Assembly: GCA_002328835.1 (NCBI GenBank)
Contig: DCWN01000010.1
Span: forward strand, 4,161 to 68,160
Direction: 5' to 3'
Length of the DNA stretch: 64,000 nucleotides
Origin: Acidobacteria bacterium UBA2161
Lineage (GTDB): Bacteria > Acidobacteriota > Vicinamibacteria > Vicinamibacterales > UBA823
Within the stretch, counting starts at the first letter, position 1. Every line of letters begins with the position of its first letter. The translations under genes and the position numbers were made by a program. The notes beneath the pieces are model-generated. The model was not told the DNA's origin and searched no databases. It was given only the letters and a program-made list of their open reading frames with translations. Below, one piece after another: positions 1-8,893 of the stretch.

Positions 1-57
1 GATGATCGCCACGACGATCAGCAGCTCGATGAGCGTAAAGCCTTTCTGACCTGTCAC
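1..57 (-). CDS. Type IV pilin-like prepilin, N-terminal fragment (runs off window)
   Basis: Read from a GTG at 57-55, the minus strand gives MTGQKGFTLIELLIVVAII, the class III signal of type IV pilins and type II secretion pseudopilins. PilD-type peptidase would cut after the Gly of the KGFTLIEL motif, and the Glu at mature position 5 is present. An AGG lies 4 nt upstream as a weak ribosome site. Only 19 codons lie in the window, so major pilin, minor pilin and GspG/H-type pseudopilin cannot be told apart. The 78 bases between this start and the next gene hold nothing I recognise. Confidence 0.85.
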   Translation of the reverse strand, partial: MTGQKGFTLIELLIVVAII

Positions 58-135
58 TTGCCTACGATCGATTCATCGGCCGGAGCACCTCGGGACTTGA
101 GCCGACGGTCGGGCGAATCGTGCGATCCCAGGCCG

Positions 136-1428
136 TCAGGGCACCATCGGTGGTGAATTCTTGTGCACTTCACCGCCTCGCATGACAAAGACAACGCGGC
201 CCAGTGCGGCGGCGTCGATGAGCGGGTCGCCGTCCAGGGCGATGACGTCGGCGGCCATGCCGGCAGCAATGGTGCCGATCTGGTCGCCGAGGCCGAGGGA
301 TTCAGCTGCCAGGGAGGTAGATGAGATTATCACGTCCATCGGTCGCAGGCCACCAATCTCCACGTAGGCAACGAGTTCCTGGGCATTGCGACCGTGACCG
401 CCCGCCACGGCATCGGTGCTGTAGACGACCTTCAACCCCGGCACCTCCAGCGACTCCTCGAAGACCCTCCGCGCCCCAGGCCGGGCCGCCTGCAGGTTGA
501 CGAACCCCTCGGCCGAATACCCGCCGATCCCGACGTAGCCTGACTCGTGCTCGGCGTAGTTGCGAAACAGGAGGTCGATCTGATTGCCGAGATACATCCC
601 GCTCTCCGCAATCGTCTCGAGCGCGGCTCGATCGACCAACCACGCATGTTCGATCTGCGTGCACCCGGCATCGGCGGCCAGCCGCACCGCGTCGGGCCGA
701 TGCAGGTGCACGACCGAGCGGAGTCCCTGAGCGCGCGCCTCGCCGCACGCCGCCTCGAGCTGCGCGGCCGACAGGTTCGTCACGCCGCCGAACCGGATGC
801 TCGTGGCGGCGAAGATCTTGACGACGTCGGCCCCCGCCTCGGCCCGGTCCCTGACGAACGCCCGGATCTCGGCGGGCGTGCCGGTGTCGCTGCGCACCGC
901 GCCGAGCGACGACAGCACGCGCGGGCCGGGAATCGTGCCGCGCTCAATCCAGGCCTTCAACTCGGCGTCCTCGGCCGCCCCCAGACTCTGAACCGTCGTC
1001 ACGCCGCTCATCAGGGTCCGATAGGCGTTCTCCGCCCCGTAGAGCGTCAGGTGGCCGATGTCGTCGACCTCCTCGGGCGGATGCAGGCGGCCGCCCGCGT
1101 CGAAGTGCCGGCTGATGTGCACGTGGGTGTCGATGTAGCCGGGCAGCACCGTCACCTCGGTGAGGTCGTAGACGACGTCGCCGCGGCCGCGGCCGGCGGG
1201 CAGGAGTTCCGCAATCGAGCCCGCGCGCACGACGATGTCACGATTCTCGAGCACGTCGCCCGTACCGTCGAGGACCCGTGCCGTCCGCAGCACGACCGTT
1301 TGGTTCGCTTCGGCGCCCGGCGCACCGCCGGGCTGCGCCGCGCTCAGTGACGCCCAGGTCAGGGAGACCAGAACGGACGCGACGATTCGCCCCAGGCTGC
1401 ATCGGCTCGAACATCTGTTACACCTCAT
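136..1428 (-). CDS. Secreted amidohydrolase (imidazolonepropionase-like)
   Basis: A 430-residue protein with an N-terminal signal peptide ending near SAAQ (about residue 32), so it is exported. Metal-dependent amidohydrolase features follow in order: the beta-sandwich start, then DTHVHISRH with the HxH pair at residues 102/104, a VVKIF segment near 203 that could supply the bridging Lys, HLH near 240, EHAW near 260 and STDA with the last Asp near 338. The C-terminal GMAADVIALDGDPL stretch is typical of the family. Its ATG overlaps the stop of the upstream membrane-protein gene (ATGA), so the two are co-transcribed. The substrate is unknown; members of this group act on cyclic amides, carbamates or dipeptides. 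Confidence 0.85.
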   Translation of the reverse strand: MRCNRCSSRCSLGRIVASVLVSLTWASLSAAQPGGAPGAEANQTVVLRTARVLDGTGDVLENRDIVVRAGSIAELLPAGRGRGDVVYDLTEVTVLPGYIDTHVHISRHFDAGGRLHPPEEVDDIGHLTLYGAENAYRTLMSGVTTVQSLGAAEDAELKAWIERGTIPGPRVLSSLGAVRSDTGTPAEIRAFVRDRAEAGADVVKIFAATSIRFGGVTNLSAAQLEAACGEARAQGLRSVVHLHRPDAVRLAADAGCTQIEHAWLVDRAALETIAESGMYLGNQIDLLFRNYAEHESGYVGIGGYSAEGFVNLQAARPGARRVFEESLEVPGLKVVYSTDAVAGGHGRNAQELVAYVEIGGLRPMDVIISSTSLAAESLGLGDQIGTIAAGMAADVIALDGDPLIDAAALGRVVFVMRGGEVHKNSPPMVP

Positions 1429-3155
1429 GGATCGCCCTCCTCCCTCGACATCTCGCTTCGTCGATCGCGACCGCCCGGTGGTCCTGGCGGCCGCTGCTCG
1501 TACACCGACACGGCCGGTGTCAGAGCGTTCACGGGACCGACCACGCCGCGACTCTCCGTGATCAGAGAGTAGCGGGGCTGACCTCGCAGCTCGCCATCGA
1601 GGGCCGGACCGACGAAGCGCAGGACCACCTGCTCTTCACCGGTCGACCGGAGGGCGCCGGTGAACATCGGCAGCAAGGGATCGGGCACCGCCACCGCGAT
1701 GTCCGTCTTGTGGAGCTGCAGCACGACGCTCGCGGCGATACCCCAGACCGACGGCGCCACCCGGATCCGAGCGCTCCGGTAGCCCCTGGCGCGCAGGTGG
1801 TCCTCCACCTCATGGAAGAGGTCTGCCACGATCTCACGCTGCCGGGGAGACGACCCCTGTCCGGCCAGCGTTCGCCGGTATTCCAGCCCCAGACTGCCGG
1901 CACCAAGGAGAAAGACGACCAGGACGAACGCCATCATCGACACGGGACCGAACCCGGCAGGCAGTTCGAACCGCCGACTGGTCAGGACACGACCTACCCA
2001 CCAGGCGACGACGCCGCCGAGCGCAGCCAGACTCACCGTACCCAGCATCGACACCCAAAGGATCAGGTAGTCACGCATCACGCCGCGAACGTTGAACACC
2101 GACCAGCCCGCGGCCAGCGTGGTCACCAGGCAGAGCAGGCAGAGCGCGGCGTGGAACGGGCGCCCCTGTCGGACCGCCCAACGCCAGGCGAGGGCCAGCA
2201 GTACGAGCAGCAGCACGGGCCAGGCCGCGGGCACCGGTCCCATCTCTCCACCGACAACGGTGACATTCCCGATGGCGAGTCGCTGATCCGGCCGCACCGC
2301 GCCGGAGAGCCCGTACGCCAGGGCCGTCAGCGACGTGGCCAGCGAGGGTCTGGGCCGGTCGTCACTCAGGAGGAACCTGACGATCTCGCCGGCGTTGCCA
2401 GTGCCAGCGACTTGATCTGCGAGCGGCAGCATCCAGAGCACGAGGAGCACGCCGCCGGCCGCCAGCAGCCATGGCCGATGGGATGTCGCCGCGCGGTCAT
2501 CGGTCGCGATCGCGGGACCCGGGCGCACGCGGTCACCAAGAAACCAGAGGACCAGGGCCACCGTCACAACGGCGACCGTGCATGGCAGCAGCCCGATGTG
2601 GGTCTGCACGATGAACGACCCCACGAGGGCGATCGCCGGCAGGACAAGAGACCGGCCGGCAGCGAGGACGGCACACAGCGCGATCAGCAAGGCGAACGGC
2701 AGGATCACGACGTGCGGATTCCAGGGACTGATCAGGAGTTGGCTGATGGCCCGACCCGGAAACGGAGCCGAACGGAAGAGGAAGAGCGCGAGTGCCGCGA
2801 TCGCGCTCCAGCCCAGCGCCGCACCGCCGAACCTGGCAACGATGAAGATGAACGCTGCGAGTGCCGCGATGTTGATCAAGAGCGCCGTTGGATGGAGACC
2901 AAATTCCCGCTGCCCGCTCAGCGCGAACAGCGGCGCCGCCGCGTAGAGATAGATCGGGCCGGGATGGTTCCACTGAAATCGGGAGTACGGACCGACCCTG
3001 AGGTCTCCGTCGGCCGCATGCATCGTGTAGAGCTCCAGCAACGCCCGGTCGCCCGTCGAGGTGGTCGTCGGGAGCAGCCGCATCGAGGCCACGGCCAGCA
3101 CCAGGCCCAGGACGGCGACGGCGGCGAGAATCACGCCCAGTCTCCGCGTCGTCAC
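1425..3155 (-). CDS. Polytopic membrane protein, GT-C glycosyltransferase-like
   Basis: About 576 residues with roughly ten hydrophobic helices spread over the length. After the first helix comes an acidic loop (DRALLELYTMHAADG) and then YSRFQWNHPGP, a layout seen in GT-C enzymes that use polyprenyl-phosphate sugars. That assignment is inference, since no diagnostic catalytic residue is certain. I chose GTG 3155 as start because it begins directly before the first membrane helix and lies 31 bases after the sulfatase-like stop; the longer reading overlaps that gene and adds a non-hydrophobic, unlikely N-terminus. The stop overlaps the next start by 4 nt. Confidence 0.6.
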   Translation of the reverse strand: MTTRRLGVILAAVAVLGLVLAVASMRLLPTTTSTGDRALLELYTMHAADGDLRVGPYSRFQWNHPGPIYLYAAAPLFALSGQREFGLHPTALLINIAALAAFIFIVARFGGAALGWSAIAALALFLFRSAPFPGRAISQLLISPWNPHVVILPFALLIALCAVLAAGRSLVLPAIALVGSFIVQTHIGLLPCTVAVVTVALVLWFLGDRVRPGPAIATDDRAATSHRPWLLAAGGVLLVLWMLPLADQVAGTGNAGEIVRFLLSDDRPRPSLATSLTALAYGLSGAVRPDQRLAIGNVTVVGGEMGPVPAAWPVLLLVLLALAWRWAVRQGRPFHAALCLLCLVTTLAAGWSVFNVRGVMRDYLILWVSMLGTVSLAALGGVVAWWVGRVLTSRRFELPAGFGPVSMMAFVLVVFLLGAGSLGLEYRRTLAGQGSSPRQREIVADLFHEVEDHLRARGYRSARIRVAPSVWGIAASVVLQLHKTDIAVAVPDPLLPMFTGALRSTGEEQVVLRFVGPALDGELRGQPRYSLITESRGVVGPVNALTPAVSVYEQRPPGPPGGRDRRSEMSREEGDP

Positions 3156-3186
3156 CGGCAGGCCCCGTCGTCCATCGCGGTCGTCA

Positions 3187-4551
3187 CTAGCGAACGTAGC
3201 CCAGGGAACGGAGCGCCTCCAGGGTCTCGTCGTCCAGGTCGACCTCGGCGGCGGTGCCGCCACTGGCAGCAGCGAGCGCGGTCTGCAGCACGTCGCGCAG
3301 CCGCTCGACGTCCTCGGGTCGGGCGGACGCGAGATCGTGGCGCTCGCCGGCGTCGGCCGACAGGTCGAACAGCTGGACCTCGTCGGTGTCTGAGCGGCGC
3401 GTCATCTTGTACGGCCAGCTCACGACGGCCTGGCGCTCGGCACCGTACAGCGTCCGCTCCGCGAAGAGCGGGCGATCGATGAGACCACCTCCCGCCAGCG
3501 CGGGCCAGAGCGACCGGCCCGGCAGGTCGTCCGCAGCCGCATGGCCGAGCGCCTCCAACAGCGTCGGAAAGAGATCGAGTCCGGAGACCGGTACCGCGTG
3601 CCGCCCCGCCTCGACGCCCGGTCCGCGCACGACGAGCGGCACGCGCAGCAGCTCGTTGTAGGCGGTGTGGCCATGCTCGAACCCGCCGTGATCGAACAGC
3701 TCCTCCCCGTGATCGGAGGTGAGCATGACAACCATGTCATTGGCGCGATCTGTCGACGCCAGCCACTCGAACAGCCGGCCGAGCTGCTGGTCGACAAACA
3801 ACACCTCCTCGTCGTAGAGCGCCACCAGGTAGTCGCGATCGAAGACATCGCCGCGACCCAACGCCGCACGGATCCGCTCGGTGACCCTCGGCAGCTCGGT
3901 GTCGGGAAGGGCCGACGAGAACCGTCCCCGGGTCGCGGCCGGCGGGTCGTACTGCATGTGCGGGTCGAAGAGGTGGAGGACGAGGAAGAACGGCGCATCT
4001 ACCCGATCGCCCAACCAGCTCAGTGCGCGATCGACGACGACGTCGGCCCGCCGCAGACGCCTGTTCCCCGCCGGCGAAAAGTCGTAGGTCTCGAACCCGC
4101 GATCCAGGCCGAATCGCGGGCCGAGGAACGCATTGTTGATCACGGCGCCGGTGGCAAAGCCTCGCGCGGCCGCCGCTTCCGCCAGTGTGGGCAGCGACGC
4201 GTCGAGCTGGCCAAACTGGCTACGGTCGGGCGGTCGACCGTCGGGGCCTCGGGCAAAGGTCCCGGCCAGATGGCGCGACGGCAGCTGCCCCGTGAAGATC
4301 GTGCCGACGGACGGCAGCGTCCAGGGCGACGTGGCGAACGCCTGCTCGAAGACGGCGCCGCCCTCGGCCCACGCGTCCAGGTGCGGGCTGGTCGGGCGGT
4401 CGTACCCGTACACGCCGAGATGATCGGCACGCAGCGTGTCCACGACGATCAGGAGCACCGAGTGGCTCGGTGCCCCCTGACAGCCCGCCACCGCAAGCAA
4501 CGACGCGAGGCATGCCGTCAGCCCGAACCACCTGAAGTGACGCGCGCGCAT
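3187..4551 (-). CDS. Sulfatase-fold lipoprotein with Thr at the nucleophile position
   Basis: A 454-residue alkaline-phosphatase-superfamily protein. The N-terminus carries a lipoprotein signal with lipobox LAVAGC, so the mature protein is probably anchored at Cys 24. VVDTLRADHLGVYGY is the first metal site, VVMLTSDHGEELFDHGG the second (Asp-His), and HGHTAYNE follows. The usual sulfatase C/S-x-P-x-R site is replaced by SPWTLPSVG, so formylglycine cannot form there and Thr is the only candidate nucleophile. It could be a phospho-transferase or hydrolase rather than a sulfatase. It heads a three-gene minus-strand unit with the membrane protein and the amidohydrolase. Confidence 0.8.
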   Translation of the reverse strand: MRARHFRWFGLTACLASLLAVAGCQGAPSHSVLLIVVDTLRADHLGVYGYDRPTSPHLDAWAEGGAVFEQAFATSPWTLPSVGTIFTGQLPSRHLAGTFARGPDGRPPDRSQFGQLDASLPTLAEAAAARGFATGAVINNAFLGPRFGLDRGFETYDFSPAGNRRLRRADVVVDRALSWLGDRVDAPFFLVLHLFDPHMQYDPPAATRGRFSSALPDTELPRVTERIRAALGRGDVFDRDYLVALYDEEVLFVDQQLGRLFEWLASTDRANDMVVMLTSDHGEELFDHGGFEHGHTAYNELLRVPLVVRGPGVEAGRHAVPVSGLDLFPTLLEALGHAAADDLPGRSLWPALAGGGLIDRPLFAERTLYGAERQAVVSWPYKMTRRSDTDEVQLFDLSADAGERHDLASARPEDVERLRDVLQTALAAASGGTAAEVDLDDETLEALRSLGYVR

Positions 4552-4558
4552 ACGTGAA

Positions 4559-4564
4559 ATGATA
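4559..4564 (-). promoter_or_regulatory. -10-like box close to sulfatase-like start
   Basis: TATCAT on the minus strand ends 7 nt before the ATG at 4551, so transcription would begin at or next to the start codon. No clear -35 is seen. It is one of six similar arrangements in the window. Confidence 0.35.
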
Positions 4565-4605
4565 GGTTAGCCGCCGGTATCGACCAACAGATTCGGAGGG
4601 TGTAC

Positions 4606-5682
4606 GTGAAACGACGCCAATTCTTCTCCATCGCCACCCTCGGGTCCGCCGCCCTCGCCGCGCGCCCGAGTCGAGCGAACCAGGCCCCCACCGCCCGGAT
4701 GAGACTCGGCACGCAGCGCGGGCCGACGACCGATGCGATGCTCAGCTACTTCGCGCGGCACGGCGTGGAGGGAATCTGCGGGTATCCGCCTAGCGAGGAC
4801 GAAGGCGGCGACTGGAGCCTCGAACTCCTCTCACGGCTGCGCGAGCAATGCGAAGCGCACGGCATCGCCCTCGACATGGTGCAGTTCCCATTCATGTCGT
4901 CGTCGTACGTGGACCGCGCCCGACGCAGAGCGATCATGCTGGGCGACGAGCCGGACCGGCAGCGCGAGGTCGACGAGGCCGGCGCGATCATCGCGAACTG
5001 TGCGGCGGCGGGGATCCCGGCGGTCAAGTACAACCTGTCGATGCTCGGGGTGCTGCGCACCGACCCGACGCCAGGGCGCGGCGGCTCCAGCTACTCCACC
5101 TGGCGGCTCGCCGACGCGACCGAGGGTCCGCTGACCCGGGCTGGCCGCGTCTCGGCCGATGCGATGTGGGAGCGGATCACGTACTTCCTCGAACAGATCG
5201 TCCCCGTCGCCGAGGAGCACCGGGTTCGGCTCGCCTGCCATCCGCACGACCCTGGCGTGCCGCCGGCGGGGTTTCGGGGCATCGCGCGGGTGCTCGGCAC
5301 CGTCGACGGGTTGAAGCGGTTCGTCGCCATTCGTGAGAGCCCCTATCACGGCCTCAATCTCTGCCTCGGTACCACGGCGGAAATGCTGCGGAACCCGGCC
5401 GAGGGAATCCACGACGTGATCCGGTACTTCGGCGAGCGGAAGAAGATCTTCAATATTCACTTCCGCAACATCGTCGGCCGCCGAGACGACTTTCAAGAGG
5501 TGTTCCCAGACGAAGGTGACATGAACATGGTCGAAGTGATGCGGACGCTGCAGGCCGTCGACTACCCCTATCTGGTCATGCCCGACCATTTGCCGCGGCA
5601 CGACGACGACCCCGGCGGGCGGCAGGCCTTCGCGTTCGGCTACGGCTACATCAAGGCGCTCATCCAGGCGGTGAACGCGTAG
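4606..5682 (+). CDS. Tat-exported mannonate dehydratase-like TIM-barrel protein
   Basis: A 358-residue protein resembling UxuA, which dehydrates D-mannonate to 2-keto-3-deoxygluconate. Metal and active-site segments of that family are visible: ACHPHDP, NIHFRN, DEGDM and VMPDHLPRH. The N-terminus MKRRQFFSIATLG is a twin-arginine signal with cleavage near SRANQ, which is unusual for UxuA and implies a periplasmic or secreted role. GTG 4606 is preferred over the GTG at 4600 because GGAGGG at 4595-4600 is correctly spaced only for 4606. There are no uronate pathway genes nearby, so the exact substrate is open. Confidence 0.75.
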   Translation: MKRRQFFSIATLGSAALAARPSRANQAPTARMRLGTQRGPTTDAMLSYFARHGVEGICGYPPSEDEGGDWSLELLSRLREQCEAHGIALDMVQFPFMSSSYVDRARRRAIMLGDEPDRQREVDEAGAIIANCAAAGIPAVKYNLSMLGVLRTDPTPGRGGSSYSTWRLADATEGPLTRAGRVSADAMWERITYFLEQIVPVAEEHRVRLACHPHDPGVPPAGFRGIARVLGTVDGLKRFVAIRESPYHGLNLCLGTTAEMLRNPAEGIHDVIRYFGERKKIFNIHFRNIVGRRDDFQEVFPDEGDMNMVEVMRTLQAVDYPYLVMPDHLPRHDDDPGGRQAFAFGYGYIKALIQAVNA

Positions 5683-5736
5683 CCGGCCGCGCCCAAGGCC
5701 CGGGGGCGGGCGCAGTGGAGGTGATAGAGTACTCGC

Positions 5737-6954
<1,218 letters not shown>

Positions 6955-6976
6955 GGCAACTCCGACGGGAGCTGCC
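6955..6976. terminator. Candidate bidirectional hairpin between convergent genes
   Basis: GGCA-a-CTCC / GGAG-c-TGCC with a GACG loop forms an 8-bp stem with one internal mismatch in the 52-base gap between two convergent genes. It lacks a T-run, so it is only a candidate terminator. Confidence 0.3.
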
Positions 6977-7006
6977 CTTCGTCTTGCACCCTCCTGACGT
7001 CGGAGG

Positions 7007-7687
7007 CTAGACCGAGGCGAGCCAGTAGCAGCCGAGACCGACTGATGCCACGGCAGTGAGCCCGGCCGCTGCCCGCCCCACCCCGACCAGCGCGCGGCTC
7101 GAGAGGACGCGCGCCAGCACCACGCCAAAGAGGCACATCGCCAGCATGATGCCGGCGGCGAAGACCGCAATCAATCCGAGCAGGGTCAGGAGCGACGCTG
7201 TGGCCGTGCCGGCCGTGCCGAGAGGCGCCAGGAGTGTCAGGGCACGCAGCCCGGAGATGGCGAACACCGCGCCGAGGATCGTCGGCAGGTGCGTGTGCGC
7301 TCCAGGCCCCGGATGCCGGTCGGACGCTCCGACATGGAGGTGCCAGCCGTCGTGCAGCGGGTCGCCGTGGACGTGGGCGTGGCCGTAAACCCGGCCGGTC
7401 GCAACCGCCCAGAGACCCGCCGCCCCGAGGCCGACCAGTAGCGCGCCGCCCACCATCTCGCCGCCGCGCTCGACGGCGCTCGACACCTGCCACCCGGCCA
7501 CGACGACCGCCATCGCCCCGACCACCAGGAGAATCGCGTGCCCGCAGGCAAACCGCAGCGCCACGCCGAACGCCCTGCCCCGCGCGGTCTCCGCGCCGCC
7601 GGTCGATAGCGCCGCGATCGCCATCAGGTGATCCGCGCCCAGGCCGTGGACGAATCCGAGCGCCAGCGCCGACGAGGCCAGGAGCAT
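7007..7687 (-). CDS. NicO-type nickel/cobalt permease-like membrane protein
   Basis: A 226-residue protein with about six membrane helices. The first helix has HGLGADH, the H-x4-D-H signature of nickel/cobalt permeases, followed by GHAILLVVG. A cytoplasmic or periplasmic loop at residues 123-153 is rich in His (HAHVHGD, HLHVG, HTHLP), as expected for metal capture. It starts 4 bp after the stop of the selenoprotein gene, so they form a two-gene operon. It could supply Ni or Co, or, because NicO shares its fold superfamily with CcdA/DsbD membrane domains, serve the redox protein next to it. The second idea is speculative. Confidence 0.7.
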   Translation of the reverse strand: MLLASSALALGFVHGLGADHLMAIAALSTGGAETARGRAFGVALRFACGHAILLVVGAMAVVVAGWQVSSAVERGGEMVGGALLVGLGAAGLWAVATGRVYGHAHVHGDPLHDGWHLHVGASDRHPGPGAHTHLPTILGAVFAISGLRALTLLAPLGTAGTATASLLTLLGLIAVFAAGIMLAMCLFGVVLARVLSSRALVGVGRAAAGLTAVASVGLGCYWLASV

Positions 7688-7691
7688 CCGT

Positions 7692-8738
7692 CTAATCCGT
7701 CACCATCGGTCGGAGTTGCAGCGTCCAGCTGACCGGAAGACTGACCGGGTTATAGCAGATCGCGTCGTCACACGCCTGGTACTCGAAGACGCCGTCGACG
7801 GTGATCGTGCCGCCACTCTGGGCGCGTTCGCGCGTCTCGGGCGTGATCGGGATTGTCACGTCCTGGATGATCCGGAACGGCTGCTGGTAGACCTCGACCC
7901 GTTCGTCGAGCGGCTCGAAGTGGTAGATCTCCGACTCGGGGTAGATCACCGGATGAACGACCAGCCCCTCCTGTGCGTCTACCCGCAGCAAGATCACCTG
8001 ATACGCGTGGCTCCCCGGCGCGTACAGATGCATCTCGGCCTTCGGCGTCACGTCGAGGACGACCGACACCCGGTTGCCGGGCGCGACCGCCTCGTCGGTC
8101 GGATAGACGACCGCCTCGAGATGATCCGTTGACAGCCGGGTGCCGTCCACTCCGGTGCCCGACAGCGGATTGCCGAGCTTCACCGCGATGCTCGACACGG
8201 TGTTCCGCTGCTGGTAACCCTGCTCGAAGAACCGATCGACGACGCGACCGTCGGGATCGAGGATGAACGTGCCGGGATGCGGGATGCCGTAGACGCGGCT
8301 ATCCGGCGCGACCGTCTCGTTCAGGATGCCGTAGCGCTTGATGACCTCCGAGCCCACGTCGGACAGCATCGGAAACTGCAATCCCTGCCGCTCGACGTAG
8401 GCCTGCTGAATCTCCGTCGGGTCGTAGGTAATCACGGCCAGCTCGAGGCCACCCGCGCGCAGGCCCGCATACCGACTTTGCAGCTCGACGAGCTGCGTCT
8501 TGCACCACGGTCACCAGTCGGCCGAGCGGTTGAAGACCAGCATCAACCCTCTCGGCCCCTGGAGCGAGGCCAGCGTGCGTGTCTCGCCCCGGTGATCCTG
8601 CAGCGTGAAATCGGGCACGACCTCGCCGACCTGCGGGCCGAGCGTGGTCGTATCGACCGGATCGGGCTGGGCGCCGGCGGTTGTCGACAGGCCGAGCCAC
8701 CCGACGAACACCAGTGCCATCACGAGCGTCTTCTTCAC
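7692..8738 (-). CDS. Selenoprotein: redoxin domain with UxxC motif plus DsbD-alpha-like domain
   Basis: One reading frame interrupted by a single TGA at 8513-8511. Reading it as selenocysteine gives a 348-residue exported protein. GTG 8738 follows a GGGGG run and starts a signal peptide ending near AGAQ. Residues about 30-200 form an AhpC/TSA-redoxin domain: VVPDFTLQDHRGE, then NRSADW-U-PWCKTQL, where Sec sits at the first position of a thioredoxin-like CxxC, then PMLSDVGSEVIKRYGI. Residues about 200-348 resemble the N-terminal domain of DsbD, ending with YQACDDAICYNP and its Cys pair. The frame and homology continue cleanly across the TGA. A SECIS-like hairpin follows. Nonsense mutation of a Cys codon is the main alternative. 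The sel genes are not in this window. Confidence 0.8.
8480..8496 (-). other. Candidate bacterial SECIS hairpin
   Basis: On the minus strand GCAGCTC-GTC-GAGCTGC is a perfect 7-bp stem with a GUC apical loop. A further GAC/GTC pair can form beyond a short bulge. The loop G lies 21 nt after the TGA at 8513-8511, inside the 16-37 nt window known for bacterial SECIS elements, and the loop begins with G as SelB requires. It is fully inside the coding sequence, as in bacteria generally. Confidence 0.65.
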
Positions 8739-8840
8739 GAGCACAACCCCCTGAAAAAAGTTCCCCGAGGACGTACGCCTACCCAGTGGTTTGACGCCGT
8801 CTCGGCGTGGGGCGATCCAAGTCGTCTGAGGATGTGAGAG

Positions 8841-8848
8841 ATTATAGT
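8841..8848. promoter_or_regulatory. Overlapping divergent -10 boxes
   Basis: ATTATAGT contains TATAAT on the minus strand (8846-8841), facing the selenoprotein gene, and TATAGT on the plus strand (8843-8848), facing the ADOP gene. No convincing -35 was found for either. Overlapping -10 boxes would make the two promoters compete. Confidence 0.4.
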
Positions 8849-8893
8849 CTAGACGGCTCAACCCGCCCGCGACCGCTCTCGTCTAACCGCAGC

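Noticed and set aside
1278..3482. A 734-codon plus-strand open frame across the amidohydrolase, membrane protein and sulfatase genes
   Set aside because: It spans three good minus-strand genes and reads as Arg/His/Gln-rich low complexity.
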